The notes: generated by a model not told the origin, from the sequence alone. A stretch of DNA of 64,000 nt from Alopecurus myosuroides (GCA_028641055.1 CM054060.1:294321076-294385075); one strand, 5' to 3'; shown: positions 35,145 through 45,828, counted from the first letter of the stretch. Numbers and translations are program-made.

Positions 35145-35515
35145 TGTTGTAGGGATACTTGAGGGACCCTCCCTTAGGAGGGTACCCGGTTCGGCCCATT
35201 AAGGGGTACAATAAGATTTCTCAAGTGACGTATGTAGAAGCCCACGAAGATTCATGCCGCAACATAAGGAAAGTCTACATCAACAAGATTAGGAAAGAGA
35301 ACTTACCGACTTGGAGTCGAAGTCCTATACATGTACGACCCTTGAGACCCCTACTACCTATATAAATCACGGGAGGGTTCACAACAGGGCAGACAACCCT
35401 AGATTCAGAGATAGCCGAGATCTAATCTCCGGGGAGCACCCCCTGTAATCGAGACATTTTTACATCATCGAAATAATTCTGGCGGGCAGTAACCCGTAAG
35501 ATCGAGTAGTCCACC
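35145..35515 (+). repeat. H 3' LTR, left part
   Basis: Starts TGTTGTAGGG after the purine-rich tract. TATA box TATATAAA at 35359-35366. Cut by G2; the remainder would be 45834 to about 45852, giving an LTR near 390 bp. No second LTR is in the window to confirm it. Confidence 0.65.
35511..35515. repeat. Left target-site duplication of G2 (ccacc)
   Basis: CCACC directly before G2 and again at 45829-45833. Confidence 0.95.
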
Positions 35516-35969
35516 TGATGAGGGGATAGTAACCCGGTATGCCAACTCCCAGGTGTAATCCGGCCCAAACGGCGGATGGACCAAATCCGGCTAAGAACAA
35601 AGAAGCTTCAGAAAGGCCCAGGGCTTGTAAGGATCGTAACCCGGATTGTGGGTTATGGTAAGGAAAGTTAGGTTTGTATATAGAGTTCGAGTAGGACTCA
35701 AGGAGCGCTTTGTATGGCAAGCCAAAGGGGGTATGAGTACTATATAAACCAACCCCTAGGCTTCGCCTGAGAGAGATTCAAGTCATAACTGTAACACCTA
35801 TTATCGAGTATCCAGTATAATCATATCGAGATCCGGCGAGTTGTTTTCCGGCTCTTAGATTGCTTTTCGCCATGTCTTCCTTCGAGCTAAACCCTCTCCC
35901 AAATACCTGTGTCGACTTGCCCCTAGATCAGTTACCCCCGGTAACATCTGCCGTGATTATCCCACGACA
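35516..35969 (+). repeat. G2 5' LTR
   Basis: 454 bp. TATA box TATATAAA at 35741-35748. Contains the start codon of the long polyprotein (35872), as in G1. Confidence 0.97.
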
Positions 35970-38900
35970 GTTGGCGCCCACCGTGGGGCCTGCGTCCAAA
36001 GGTGTTTACATCACGGGAGAAGCTCGGAAGAGTATGGAGAACTTTGTCGTCGGCGAGATCTACTCCAATGACGAAGGAGAGCAGATAGTGGACAATTCCG
36101 GGTGGGAGTTGGAGCCGGATCACTTCGAATCCGGATCCATGGTGTCAATCGGCCAAATCAATATCTTCATCGGCATGGTACGTACGCTCAATTTGAAAGG
36201 ACAATATCATGTGCATGTTACAGGGACTTCCAGCAGGGACAAAGGGGCGTTGAAGCAAACAGTGGATCCAGCCTCCTCGGCCACTTCGGGATCCTTGAGA
36301 TGGGCGGAGCAAGAGGTAACATGGAGCAGAAGGGATCACCCGGAAGGAATAAAGCACCCCGGAACCTTGGCATTAGTGGTGGCACCCCAGGTCAATGGTT
36401 ACGAGCTGAAGAAAGTCTTGATGGATGGAGGGAGTAGTATCAACATCCTATATTGGGAAACCTTCTTGCGCATGAACCTCAAGGAGTCCCAGCTACAAAA
36501 AAGTTCGACGGTGTTCCATGGAATCGTGCCGGGTCATTCGGCACGCCCCGAAGGAAAAATTGCGTTGGAAGTAGCCTTTGGAGAATCGGTAGATAACTAT
36601 CGGGTGGAGTGGCTCACGTTCGAGGTAGTCAAGCTGCACAGCCCCTACCACGCTCTGTTCGGAAGGCCGGCTTATGCTAAGTTCATGGCTAGGCCGTGCT
36701 ACGTGTATCTGCAATTAAAGATTCCGGGCCCCAAGCAGACCATCACTATCCATGGAAACCGGGATATAGCAGCCGAGTGCGATGAGGGAGATTCAGTAAT
36801 GGCCGAACAAGCCTGCAGGAAGGAAGAGCTTCAGTATTACCGGTCGCAGGTGGATCCGGATGATGGTACAGCGTTGAGAAGGCCAGATGCTGAAGACGAA
36901 AGAGTGAAGTTCAAGGCAGCTCAAGATACCAAGAAAGTAGATTTTGTGGAGGGAGATCCCACCAAGCAATTCACTATAGGGTCCAATCTAGATGATGCGC
37001 AAGAAAAGGCTCTGGTGGAATTCATCCGTTCAAATGCGGATGTGTTTGCTTGGACACCCAGCGACATGCCGGGTATTCCCACTGAGTTGGCAGAGCACAG
37101 TTTGCACGTGGATCCCAAGGCCAGGCCTGTGAAGCAAGGTATGAGAAAGATGAATGAGGAAAGGAGAAGAGCTATAGGTGAGGAAATCGCGCGACTATTA
37201 ACCGCAGGCTTTATCATGGAAGTATTTCACCCCGACTGGTTAGCAAACCCGGTTCTTGTGATGAAAAAGACAAATGAATGGAGGATGTGTATCGATTTCA
37301 CGAGCCTCAACAAGCATTGCCCAAAGGATCCGTTCGCACTACCAAGGATAGACCAAATCATAGACGCGGTAGCCGGAAGCGACTTGCTGTGTTTCCTGGA
37401 CGCATATTCGGGGTACCACCAGATTAAACTCAAAAGGGAGGATTGGGAGAAAACGTCATTCATAACCCCTTTTGGGGCCTTCTGCTACAAAACCATGACG
37501 TTTGGATTGAAAAATGCGGGCGCAACTTACCAACGATGTATTCAGAAGTGCTTCGAGGACCAAATTGGGCGCAACGTGCACGCGTATGTGGATGACGTGG
37601 TTATTAAGACCCGGAAGGCAGAAACGTTCATTGATGATTTGAAGGAGACATTTAAAAACTTGAGAAGGTACCAGATGAAGCTTAACCCAACGAAGTGCGT
37701 ATTTGGAGTCCCGGCTGGGAAGTTACTCGGCTTTATAGTCTCCGAGAGAGGAATCGAGGCAAACCCGGACAAAATCAAGGCCATCCAAAGTTTGAAGAAA
37801 CCGGAAAATTTGAAGCATGTTCAAAAGCTCACGGGCTGCGTAGCAGCCTTGAGCCGGTTCATATCCAGGCTTGGAGAAAAGGCAATACCCTTGTATCGGC
37901 TTTTGCGGAAGTCAGATAAGTTCGTGTGGGATCAGGAGGCAGATAAGGCGTTTGAAGCGCTAAAAAAGCAATTGTCGGAAGCACCAGTACTAGCAGCCCC
38001 GGGTCCTAAAGAACCTATGTTATTATACGTGGCCGCCGGTCCCCGGGCCGTCAGCGCGGTAGTTGTCGTAGAACGCAAGGAGGATGGGAAGGGATACCCG
38101 GTCCAAAGGCCGGTTTATTATGTCAGCGAGGTGTTATCGGAAGCAAAGCAGCGTTATCCACATTGGCAAAAGTTGGTGTTTGGGGTCTTTATGGCCAGCC
38201 GGAAGTTGAAGCCATATTTCCAAGAACATCCCATAACAGTGGTTAGTTCAATACCAATGTCGGATATCATCAGAAACTCGGATGCAACGGGAAGAATAGC
38301 CAAATGGGCAATAGAGATGGGAGATTATCATATCAGCTACGAGCCCAGATCAGCAATCAAGTCACAGGCTTTGGTCGATTTTGTTAACGACTGGACACAC
38401 ACTGGAATGGCTACTATAGTCCCAAATTCCGAGTCATGGACCATGCACTTCGATGGATCAAAGCAGTACGAAGGGTCAGGAGCTGGAGTGGTGCTGACGT
38501 CGCCAAAGGGGGACAAACTAAGTTACGTGCTACAGATTCACTTCGATTGTTCAAATAACGTGGCCGAGTATGAGGCCCTACTGCACGGCTTGAAGATAGC
38601 CAAGGAGATGAACATCAGAAGGATACGATGCTTTGGGGATTCGGATCTTGTGGTGCAGCAGGTATCAGGAACCTGGGATAGGAAGGACGCCACTATGGCA
38701 GCGTATCGCAGAGAGGTTGATAGGGTTGCCGGGTGTTTCTCCGGGTATGAAGTAGAGCACATAGACAGAAGAAAAAATGAGGCAGCGGATGCACTCGCCA
38801 GACTCGGCTCGCGTAGAGAGCCGGTTCCACCTAATGTTTTCCTGGACGAGCTATGGCGACCGTCAGTTAAATCCGAGTCTGAGGAAGAACTAGCAAATCG

Positions 38901-40227
38901 AGACCCGGATGAGGAGTTTGTGGCTACAATACGTACTGTTCCCGAGTGGACAGAGCCATATCTGGCCTATCTATCACGGGGCGAATTGCCAGAGCAGGAA
39001 GTATTAGCAAGACAAATCTTGAGGCGGGCAAAAGGATATACTATTATCAATGGGGAGCTGTACAAGAGAAGCGCGACAGGAGTCTTTCTGCGCTGCGTGA
39101 CACCGGAAGAAGGCCGACAAATCCTTAAGGAGATCCACGAAGGTGATTGTGGGCATCATGCGTCCACAAGATCCCTTGTGGCTAAGGCCTATCGGCATGG
39201 GTTCTTCTGGCTCACGGCCTTAACAGACGCGGAGCGGATAGTGGCAAGATGCGATGGATGTCAAAGGTACGCTCGCCAAACTCATGTGCCGGCTATGGAG
39301 TTACGGACAATACCACTAACCTGGCCATTCGCTGTTTGGGGTATGGACATGGTTGGCCCTTTCCATATGTCACCATGCAAGAAGACACATCTTTTAGTGG
39401 CTGTCGATAAGTTTACCAAGTGGGTGGAGGTTATGCCGGTTACCAATTGTGAAGCGGCCACAGCAGTCAAATTCCTGAAAAGAATCATATACCGGTTTGG
39501 ATATCCCCACAGTATAATCACTGACAACGGAACCAACATGTCCCTTGGAGAGATGGAAAAATTTTGTGGCAACAATGGAATCAGGCTTGATGTGGCATCA
39601 GTGGCACATCCGCAAGCCAACGGGCAAGTGGAGAGGGCGAACCAAGAGCTACTTCGAGGATTGAAACCGCGGCTAAGGGTCCCTTGTATCAGGGCCGCTG
39701 GAGCGTGGGTTGAAGAACTCCCTTCCGTGGTCTGGGGTATCAATACTACACCTAACCGGTCCACCCAGATGACGCCTTTCTTCATGGTTTACGGCGCAGA
39801 AGCAGTATTACCAAGCGACATCATTCATGATTCACCAAGAGTGACAGCCTACGTCGAAGTGGAGAACGAGAAGAACCGGCAAGACGCCGTGGACATGTTA
39901 GAAGAACAAAGGGAGCAAGCCTTAGAAAGGTCAGCCATATATCAGCAGGATTTGCGAAGATATCATAGCCGGCGGGTAAAAAGCCGGGTCTTCCAGGAGG
40001 GAGACTTGGTCCTGCGCTTGGTTCAAACAAACGAGGGAAAACACAAGCTATCGCCGCCATGGGAAGGACCTTTCATCATAAGCCGGAGTCTACATAATGG
40101 GTCATATTACTTGGTAGATGCAAGAGAAGAATCGGCCACAGTCAACGACACTGCTCATACTACTGCACCTATGCAAGAAAGAGATAGACCATGGAACGTG
40201 GCTCAGCTACGTCCATACTATACTTAG
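35872..40227 (+). CDS. G2 polyprotein: short gag remnant, protease, RT, two RNase H domains, integrase
   Basis: 1451 residues from the ATG at 35872, the first ATG in the frame and the one that aligns with the G1 start. It begins inside the 5' LTR. Residues 1 to about 110 hold no capsid domain and no Cys/His knuckle. Then come: retropepsin (LMDGGSS, catalytic Asp about 185); RT (LDAYSGYHQI, YVDD at 572-575); a first RNase H-like connection domain; a second, archaeal-type RNase H (HFDGS Asp 861, then AEYEAL, GDSDL, EAADAL); integrase with zinc site H1089, H1095 and CDGC; DDE core Asp 1159, Asp 1218, Glu 1254 (35 residues between the last two); and a WEGPFII C-terminal module. All catalytic residues are present and there are no stops. 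It would act in the cytoplasmic particle and nucleus. RT-dual RNase H-INT order marks the Tat lineage. Confidence 0.95.
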   Translation: MSSFELNPLPNTCVDLPLDQLPPVTSAVIIPRQLAPTVGPASKGVYITGEARKSMENFVVGEIYSNDEGEQIVDNSGWELEPDHFESGSMVSIGQINIFIGMVRTLNLKGQYHVHVTGTSSRDKGALKQTVDPASSATSGSLRWAEQEVTWSRRDHPEGIKHPGTLALVVAPQVNGYELKKVLMDGGSSINILYWETFLRMNLKESQLQKSSTVFHGIVPGHSARPEGKIALEVAFGESVDNYRVEWLTFEVVKLHSPYHALFGRPAYAKFMARPCYVYLQLKIPGPKQTITIHGNRDIAAECDEGDSVMAEQACRKEELQYYRSQVDPDDGTALRRPDAEDERVKFKAAQDTKKVDFVEGDPTKQFTIGSNLDDAQEKALVEFIRSNADVFAWTPSDMPGIPTELAEHSLHVDPKARPVKQGMRKMNEERRRAIGEEIARLLTAGFIMEVFHPDWLANPVLVMKKTNEWRMCIDFTSLNKHCPKDPFALPRIDQIIDAVAGSDLLCFLDAYSGYHQIKLKREDWEKTSFITPFGAFCYKTMTFGLKNAGATYQRCIQKCFEDQIGRNVHAYVDDVVIKTRKAETFIDDLKETFKNLRRYQMKLNPTKCVFGVPAGKLLGFIVSERGIEANPDKIKAIQSLKKPENLKHVQKLTGCVAALSRFISRLGEKAIPLYRLLRKSDKFVWDQEADKAFEALKKQLSEAPVLAAPGPKEPMLLYVAAGPRAVSAVVVVERKEDGKGYPVQRPVYYVSEVLSEAKQRYPHWQKLVFGVFMASRKLKPYFQEHPITVVSSIPMSDIIRNSDATGRIAKWAIEMGDYHISYEPRSAIKSQALVDFVNDWTHTGMATIVPNSESWTMHFDGSKQYEGSGAGVVLTSPKGDKLSYVLQIHFDCSNNVAEYEALLHGLKIAKEMNIRRIRCFGDSDLVVQQVSGTWDRKDATMAAYRREVDRVAGCFSGYEVEHIDRRKNEAADALARLGSRREPVPPNVFLDELWRPSVKSESEEELANRDPDEEFVATIRTVPEWTEPYLAYLSRGELPEQEVLARQILRRAKGYTIINGELYKRSATGVFLRCVTPEEGRQILKEIHEGDCGHHASTRSLVAKAYRHGFFWLTALTDAERIVARCDGCQRYARQTHVPAMELRTIPLTWPFAVWGMDMVGPFHMSPCKKTHLLVAVDKFTKWVEVMPVTNCEAATAVKFLKRIIYRFGYPHSIITDNGTNMSLGEMEKFCGNNGIRLDVASVAHPQANGQVERANQELLRGLKPRLRVPCIRAAGAWVEELPSVVWGINTTPNRSTQMTPFFMVYGAEAVLPSDIIHDSPRVTAYVEVENEKNRQDAVDMLEEQREQALERSAIYQQDLRRYHSRRVKSRVFQEGDLVLRLVQTNEGKHKLSPPWEGPFIISRSLHNGSYYLVDAREESATVNDTAHTTAPMQERDRPWNVAQLRPYYT
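35972..35988 (+). promoter_or_regulatory. G2 primer binding site
   Basis: TGGCGCCCACCGTGGGG, 2 bp after the LTR and inside the open reading frame (PRQLAPTVG). The priming tRNA is not assigned; same type as in G1. Confidence 0.7.
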
Positions 40228-41238
40228 CAGAAAATGATGTAACAGGCAGCAGGTTTCAGACGCACTCTTTTCCTATCCAGGGCACCCTTGGGGACTGGAT
40301 GGGTTTTTAATGAGGCGGCTTGCTGGCCTAATTTTCTCATATCAAATAAAAAGGGGATTATCGAGAAAAGAGACAATTGTCATTTATACGGCGTAAAATA
40401 TTTAGGTCTTGAGGGCTAGTTGCTCCTACAAGCACAGCTGCAAACTCAAAAAAGACCCGGCCTTGATGCCAATGAGTTATAGGGGCCGGCAACTCGAAAA
40501 AACGAGTGCGGCTACAATCTTATAACCGGACAAAGAAGTCCAAAATTCTCGTCTATTCTTACTTAAGCTCGATGTGACTCGCAACAAAGTGGCATGATCT
40601 GTTCGCCTACGATTACTATCAGTCATGAGACCCAAAAGGGACTTGTTTGACCCAGTTTTCGTATTGATGTAACAACATGGTATCCACGCGAAAGCCGGCT
40701 TATAGTACAAGATAGTCGAAAGGGTCATCTAAACCACAGGTTATGCAGAGTATAAGGCTTACAGCCGGAAACTCAACGATTATCAAGCATAACTTCAAAC
40801 CTCATAAAAGCTGTCCTGAAGTTTTGGGCATCCAGCGATGGGCGATTCGTTTCCTTGAAAAGAAACAATCATGTGTCCTAGACGCGGAAACCCGGGCTGG
40901 GGACTTATGAGCTCTAATGAGGAAACAACATCATCCAGCCGATTAAATTACAACGAGCCACGCATCCGGGTCTCAGACGAAACCCGGAGGACGGGCTTTG
41001 CTAAGAAAAAAGAAGTATAAGTTATCGAGAATAAAGCAAGTGGATATCAAGAATAAGAAAACGCAAAGATACATTCATCAAAAGCCCAAAGGGGCGCAAA
41101 GTGCATCGGGAGTTTAACTCAAAGTATTACAATATCATAAAAGTATCAAAAGAGCACAGGCGCTCTGCTTAAACGAATAGTAAAGCTGTTGTAAACGACG
41201 CTTCGCCGATTGACGCATGTGGAATGATAAGCGTTACT
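40228..41238. other. G2 spacer between convergent genes
   Basis: About 1 kb with no frame. The start (GATGTAACAGGCAGCAGG ... TTTTTAATGAGGCGGC) is shared with G1. Both transcripts must end here or overlap, which would make double-stranded RNA. Confidence 0.55.
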
Positions 41239-44200
41239 TCAAGCTGCAGGATCCACCTTGGCCTTGCCCTTGGTGCCACTTGGATCAGTAGTAGTCTCGG
41301 GCTGCGCAGCAGAAGTTGCAGGAGCAGAGTCGACCTCGGCCTTCTTGGCGGCTTCTTCCTTTAACTTGATCGCTTCCTCCCTCCAACGGACAAGCATATC
41401 GAACGGCTGGGGGCGGTCAGCCTTGACAACCTTGTCATTAGCATCATAAGCCGGAAGAATCACATCAATTTCTAAGGCATCAGCGATAACACTAGCCGGA
41501 TGACGGACTTCTTTCTGAATAGCCTTGAAGTCCTTTGGCAAAAACTTGGACCCATCCAAGTTGAACTCTGGGAATCCGCTCATAAGCTTGGACAGCTCTA
41601 GCTTGGGAGCGTAGGCCTTAGCTAACGCGAGTCCCCGGGTTACCCCAAAGCGGCAGGAGGACCGTTTCCAATGCCAAATCCATTCGGGGATGGTAGAGCA
41701 GCTTTCTAGTAACTTCTTCATGTTATCTGGCCTGATACCCGGCAGACGTAACTCGTCAAGTATCCAACTGACTCCGCTGCAAAGTTGGCGAAGAGTATTC
41801 TTGATGGTTTTAAGCTTGGCAGCATCATCTCCTTCGGGGGCAGCGTCATGTGGCCCTGCTAAAAAAGGCAAAAGAAGCAAAGATAGTAGGCAAACAAGTG
41901 CAGTTGTTCAAATCAAAGTAATCCGAGTCACAAAAGGTGAAATTCAAAAATCTTACCAGTTGCGGTACGATAAACACCATCAATTTGAGCAGAAAGAGTT
42001 GTCAGTTTGCCTTTTGCCTTACGAGCTCTCTTCTTGTACTTTTTCGTCATCTTCTGGCACCTGTGAGCCTCAGTCTCAGCAGCTTCACGAAGGGCCGCTT
42101 CTTTTTCAGCAAGCTTGGTGGATTTGGCCAGTTTCTTCTCCAACTGTGAAACATAGTCCTGTAGGGAAGCATGAAGAAGGGTCAGCCAGAAACATTATGC
42201 AAAGTTCCAAGCAAGCTACCTAGTAATTTACTCGGAACTTGGGGACTATATATGGAATCAATTGGTGTTAGTCGGGATTACCTCGTGCTTGAGTATTAAG
42301 GCATCTAGTAAGTTTTCTTCGTCACCCTTCAAGGTATGAAGGGCATCTAGCATCTGAGCAAAGGTCATGTCTTCAGGACGAAGTTGAGAAGGGCCGGAGG
42401 ATTGGCCCTCTTGTGGAGGAGCTGTTCCGGGTCTGGGGGTCGAAACCCGGGTCGTTTGAACGTCCGGGTTAGGAGAGCCCGGCTTGGTCTCCAAGATGAT
42501 GTCTTCGTCCACTTCTTCAGAGGGCTGGGGTGATGCAGTTTTCGGTGGAATTGGGTCCTTGAAAGGGTCTTCTTCTTTTCCGTCCTCGGCCTCGTCTTCA
42601 ATCTCAACGTCCATGTCATCACTCGGCTTCTCCTCTTCCTGTCCTTCCGGTTCAGGAATATCCTGGTCGCTCAGCGTAACTGTGGCGCTGAAGACAAGAA
42701 GGAGGACATGGATCGGTGGAAGGTACCGAAAAAGGAAAGGTAACAAGTACGAGAAAATGCAAATAAAGGTAGTTACCCGGTATTTACGGCGTAGTCCGGA
42801 GGAAGTTCGCCACTGGAAGCGGATGACGTTGGCAAGAGCACTGGCTGCGGGACGCGAAATTGCCCGGCAAGTGGATGAGTAGGAGACGGGTGACGCTGAG
42901 GAGATTGGGAAGGTTGAGCTGGAGGGGTACTGGCTCGATGAGTAGGTGAAGTGGGAATACCCGGGTTAAGGGGATCATCCCCCGGAGAATTCCGGGTCAC
43001 CCTACGTTTAGTCGGAAGAGGATCCTTCAAGAAGGGTGAATGTGATAATCGCTCGTTAAGTTCATGCATAGCAGCAAAGGAGTAAGGCGCACGAGACACA
43101 GAAGAGAAGGGAACCTTTTCAACTACCCCTCTAGCCTTCCTTTTGTTTCCAACTGGAGGCTCCCGGTCAGACTCGGTGGCTTCCGGGTCATTTTCTTCTT
43201 CCTCCTCGTCATCCCCCGACCCTGAAAGCCGAGTAAGTATCAGATAAGGGAAACAGCACAGATAAAAGGCAGGTATAAAGGTTATGGAGGAATACCCTCA
43301 TCATCATCCACAGACTCGACCTCTTCTTCGGGGTCTTGAGAAGGAGGAGAGTTTTCGACTTTCCAGAAGGGATCGTCAGCCTGTAAACAGGTAAATACAA
43401 ATGATGGTTAAAGGCTGTAGCGGACGAAAGTACTGAAATAAGAAAAAGGGGGCAGGACTCACCGCTGGGGCGGGATTCTCCCGAGTAAACGGGGGTAACC
43501 CGGCGGTGTTCTTTATGACGTCCAATCTCTCCACCAAGAAGCCCTTGATGGTCTTGATGGTGTTACCGGCAGGGAAGTTTTTGGTGGAGTAGCGGAGGGA
43601 GTCTGTGATATGGCCCGAGTATTCGTGCAGCAGTTTTGAACGAATGGAGTTGGGTTGAACCCGGAACTCCACCCAGGTCTTTACTAAGTTGAGCCCGAGA
43701 AGGCCATGGGCTGAGAAAGCTGCTAATTTGGCCAGAAGGGGCTGAATCGCTTCCCTATCAGGATCAGGCGCAAAAGCATTGAAAGACGCGGAGGGTTCGA
43801 GGGGGGTCTCCGAGTAACCCGGCAATTTCCTCTCGCCATCCGGAGAGGTATCATGGCAATAGAAGAAGGATAGCTGCCAATTTTTGGCGTGGGAGTTCAG
43901 ATTAAGGGCTGGCATCAGCGAGTGCTTGCGGCGTTGGATAGATACCCCGCCGCAAGTAAGGATTGCTCCGTCATCGCTCTCGCGGCACGGTTCACAGTAA
44001 AATAACTCGGTAAAAAGAGCTAGGCTTGGTTGAATGCACAGGTAAGACTCGGACAAGACTATGAAGTGGGTGATGTTCAGCATAGAGTTAGGCCCTATGT
44101 CGAACACCCGGAGGCCGTAGTGGCTTAGGATTTCTCGGAAGAAGGGGTGACCCGGAGGACGGAACCCCCGGATCACGTGCTCGGTAAAGCAGATTACCTC

Positions 44201-44392
44201 ATTCCCGGTAGGAGTGGGACGGGTCTCATCGCCAGGAGCCCTCCAGTGTATTTCCTTTTGGGAAGGAAGGATTCCTAGCTCGGCCATCCCATCCAGTTTG
44301 GCCTTCGTTGTTGAAGACCGGCCCCAGTCGGCAGAAGCGGTTTGGGAGGTCTTTGCAGGAGCCGGGTGTTTTCCCTGTCTTTTAGGAGCCAT
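41239..44392 (-). CDS. G2 antisense gene: six coding exons, 894-residue PF04195-like protein
   Basis: Exons on the minus strand: 44392-43463, 43380-43296, 43221-42777, 42687-42282, 42158-41957, 41855-41239. All five introns are 65-123 bp and GT-AG. The sum is 2685 bp, exactly 895 codons with the stop, and each junction keeps frame. The start MAPKRQGKH lies just after an acceptor (exon from 44401). Exon 1 (residues 1-310) resembles the plant 'putative gypsy type transposon' family (EVICFTEHVIRGFRPPGHPF, then PNSMLNITHFIVL). Exons 2-4 are acidic and Ser/Pro-rich with a basic TKRRVTRNS patch. Exon 5 (623-689) is a charged coiled coil. Exon 6 (690-894) is a distinct helical domain with a Lys/Glu/Ala tail. 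No signal peptide or membrane segment. Function is unknown. Extra antisense ORFs are known in Tat elements; an intact, spliced one is unusual. Confidence 0.88.
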
Positions 44393-45164
44393 GGAGCTGA
44401 CCTGCAAGGGACAAGAAATGTGTGGGGTAAGATTCGGAACATCAACTCATTTGAATCTGGAGACATTAAGACGCTGAAGGCTAAAACAAGACCCGGGTAA
44501 TGCGCTACGAAGCTAAGTGCTGAAGATTTTCCGGGTGTCGGATGAAGTTGAGTAAATTGTTAATTACTTACGTATTGAGGTGGGTTGGGTGAACATGGAT
44601 GGTTGCCCATACCTTACTGAGGAGGGATTAACTGGAAAAGAAGGATTATCCGGGTGTTAATGCGGCAGGCGGAGAAAACAAGGCGGAACGGATCTAGAAT
44701 CGAAGGACTTGCAAGTAATCTTATATGAAGTTTAATGGTTAATAAGGGCGCGGAAATGGGTGGTGATTGCGTATCAGGTGCTAGAAGAAGCTAAGGACTA
44801 TCGAAGCGGACTAATTTGATGGTTCCCTAAAATTGATTTGCGGGTTGACTCAGATCCAATCTTGGTCAAATTGATGAAATTGCCGGTTTCAGTTGGATGG
44901 TTGAGAGGGGCTTACCGAAGGAGTTGAGGTCCGAACTGAGGCCGGTGCGCGGCGCGGCTTGAGTGTCTCACCACAGTCCTTGATGAAAGAAACAAGAGCG
45001 TGGCGGCGGGGCTCGATGGCGGCGCTGGAGAGCTCGAGGTCGGGTGCGGCCGGAGGTGGCCTTATCTCTGGAAGCGCGCGTGAGCCCGGCGGCCGGAACT
45101 GTGAGGGAGCGAGGAGAAAGAAATGACGAAACGAGGTGAATGGTTTAGGGTTACCCTCTGCTGA
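44393..45164 (-). other. G2 antisense 5' leader with a predicted leader intron
   Basis: A donor TTCGGTAAGCC (exon end 44916) and acceptor CCCTTGCAG (exon start 44401) predict a 514-bp leader intron. Donor and acceptor sit at matching places in G1. The leader exon would run from about 45140 to 44916 and is GC-rich. Confidence 0.6.
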
Positions 45165-45172
45165 TATTTATA
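45165..45172 (-). promoter_or_regulatory. TATA box of the G2 antisense gene
   Basis: Minus strand reads CCCTTATAAATATC, about 250 bp upstream of the predicted leader donor and about 200 bp inside the 3' LTR. G1 has an equivalent. Confidence 0.7.
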
Positions 45173-45362
45173 AGGGAGGTGGTGAGCTCACCCGCGGCCA
45201 GAAAGCCGGAAATTGCGGAACAGTAATTATCCGCGCGGATTTGGCGTTGTGGGCGTTCGGAGCAAGGGTTCAAATATGGAAAGGCCCATTAGGCGTTCGA
45301 GGAAGGATCGAGCTATCGGGATAGCGAGCGCCTCAAGAATGAATCCATGAAGCCCGCGCTAT

Positions 45363-45374
45363 CCTGGGGACTAC
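45363..45374 (+). promoter_or_regulatory. G2 plus-strand priming tract
   Basis: CCTGGGGACTAC directly before the 3' LTR; G1 has CTGGGGACTAC at the same place. Confidence 0.6.
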
Positions 45375-45828
45375 TGATGAGGGGATAGTAACCCGGTATG
45401 CCAACTCCCAGGTGTAATCCGGCCCAAACGGCGGATGGACCAAATCCGGCTAAGAACAAAGAAGCTTCAGAAAGGCCCAGGGCTTGTAAGGATCGTAACC
45501 CGGATTGTGGGTTATGGTAAGGAAAGTTAGGTTTGTATATAGAGTTCGAGTAGGACTCAAGGAGCGCTTTGTATGGCAAGCCAAAGGGGGTATGAGTACT
45601 ATATAAACCAACCCCTAGGCTTCGCCTGAGAGAGATTCAAGTCATAACTGTAACACCTATTATCGAGTATCCAGTATAATCATATCGAGATCCGGCGAGT
45701 TGTTTTCCGGCTCTTAGATTGCTTTTCGCCATGTCTTCCTTCGAGCTAAACCCTCTCCCAAATACCTGTGTCGACTTGCCCCTAGATCAGTTACCCCCGG
45801 TAACATCTGCCGTGATTATCCCACGACA
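45375..45828 (+). repeat. G2 3' LTR
   Basis: 454 bp, no difference from the 5' LTR seen by eye. TATA box 45600-45607. Its start codon (45731) opens a frame that runs on into flanking DNA to 45934. Confidence 0.97.

Larger units (their letters stand above)
35516..45828 (+). mobile_element. G2: very young Tat-lineage Gypsy retrotransposon with an antisense spliced gene
   Basis: 10,313 bp with 454-bp LTRs (TGATGAGGGG ... CCCACGACA) that I could not tell apart by eye, flanked by CCACC. The pol polyprotein is open from 35872 to 40227. A minus-strand gene (44392-41239) is open through six coding exons and has its own TATA box (45172-45165). The capsid part of gag is missing, so it may need gag from elsewhere. 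It inserted into the 3' LTR of H. No insertion or frame break was found inside it. Confidence 0.97.

Noticed and set aside
36102..40060. Many frames of 60-170 codons on both strands over the G2 polyprotein
   Set aside because: Shadow frames of the real coding sequence.
41239..44392. A true DNA transposase, as the older family label 'Transposase_28' might suggest
   Set aside because: No DDE-type catalytic motif is visible, and the gene sits inside an LTR retrotransposon; the label reflects association only.
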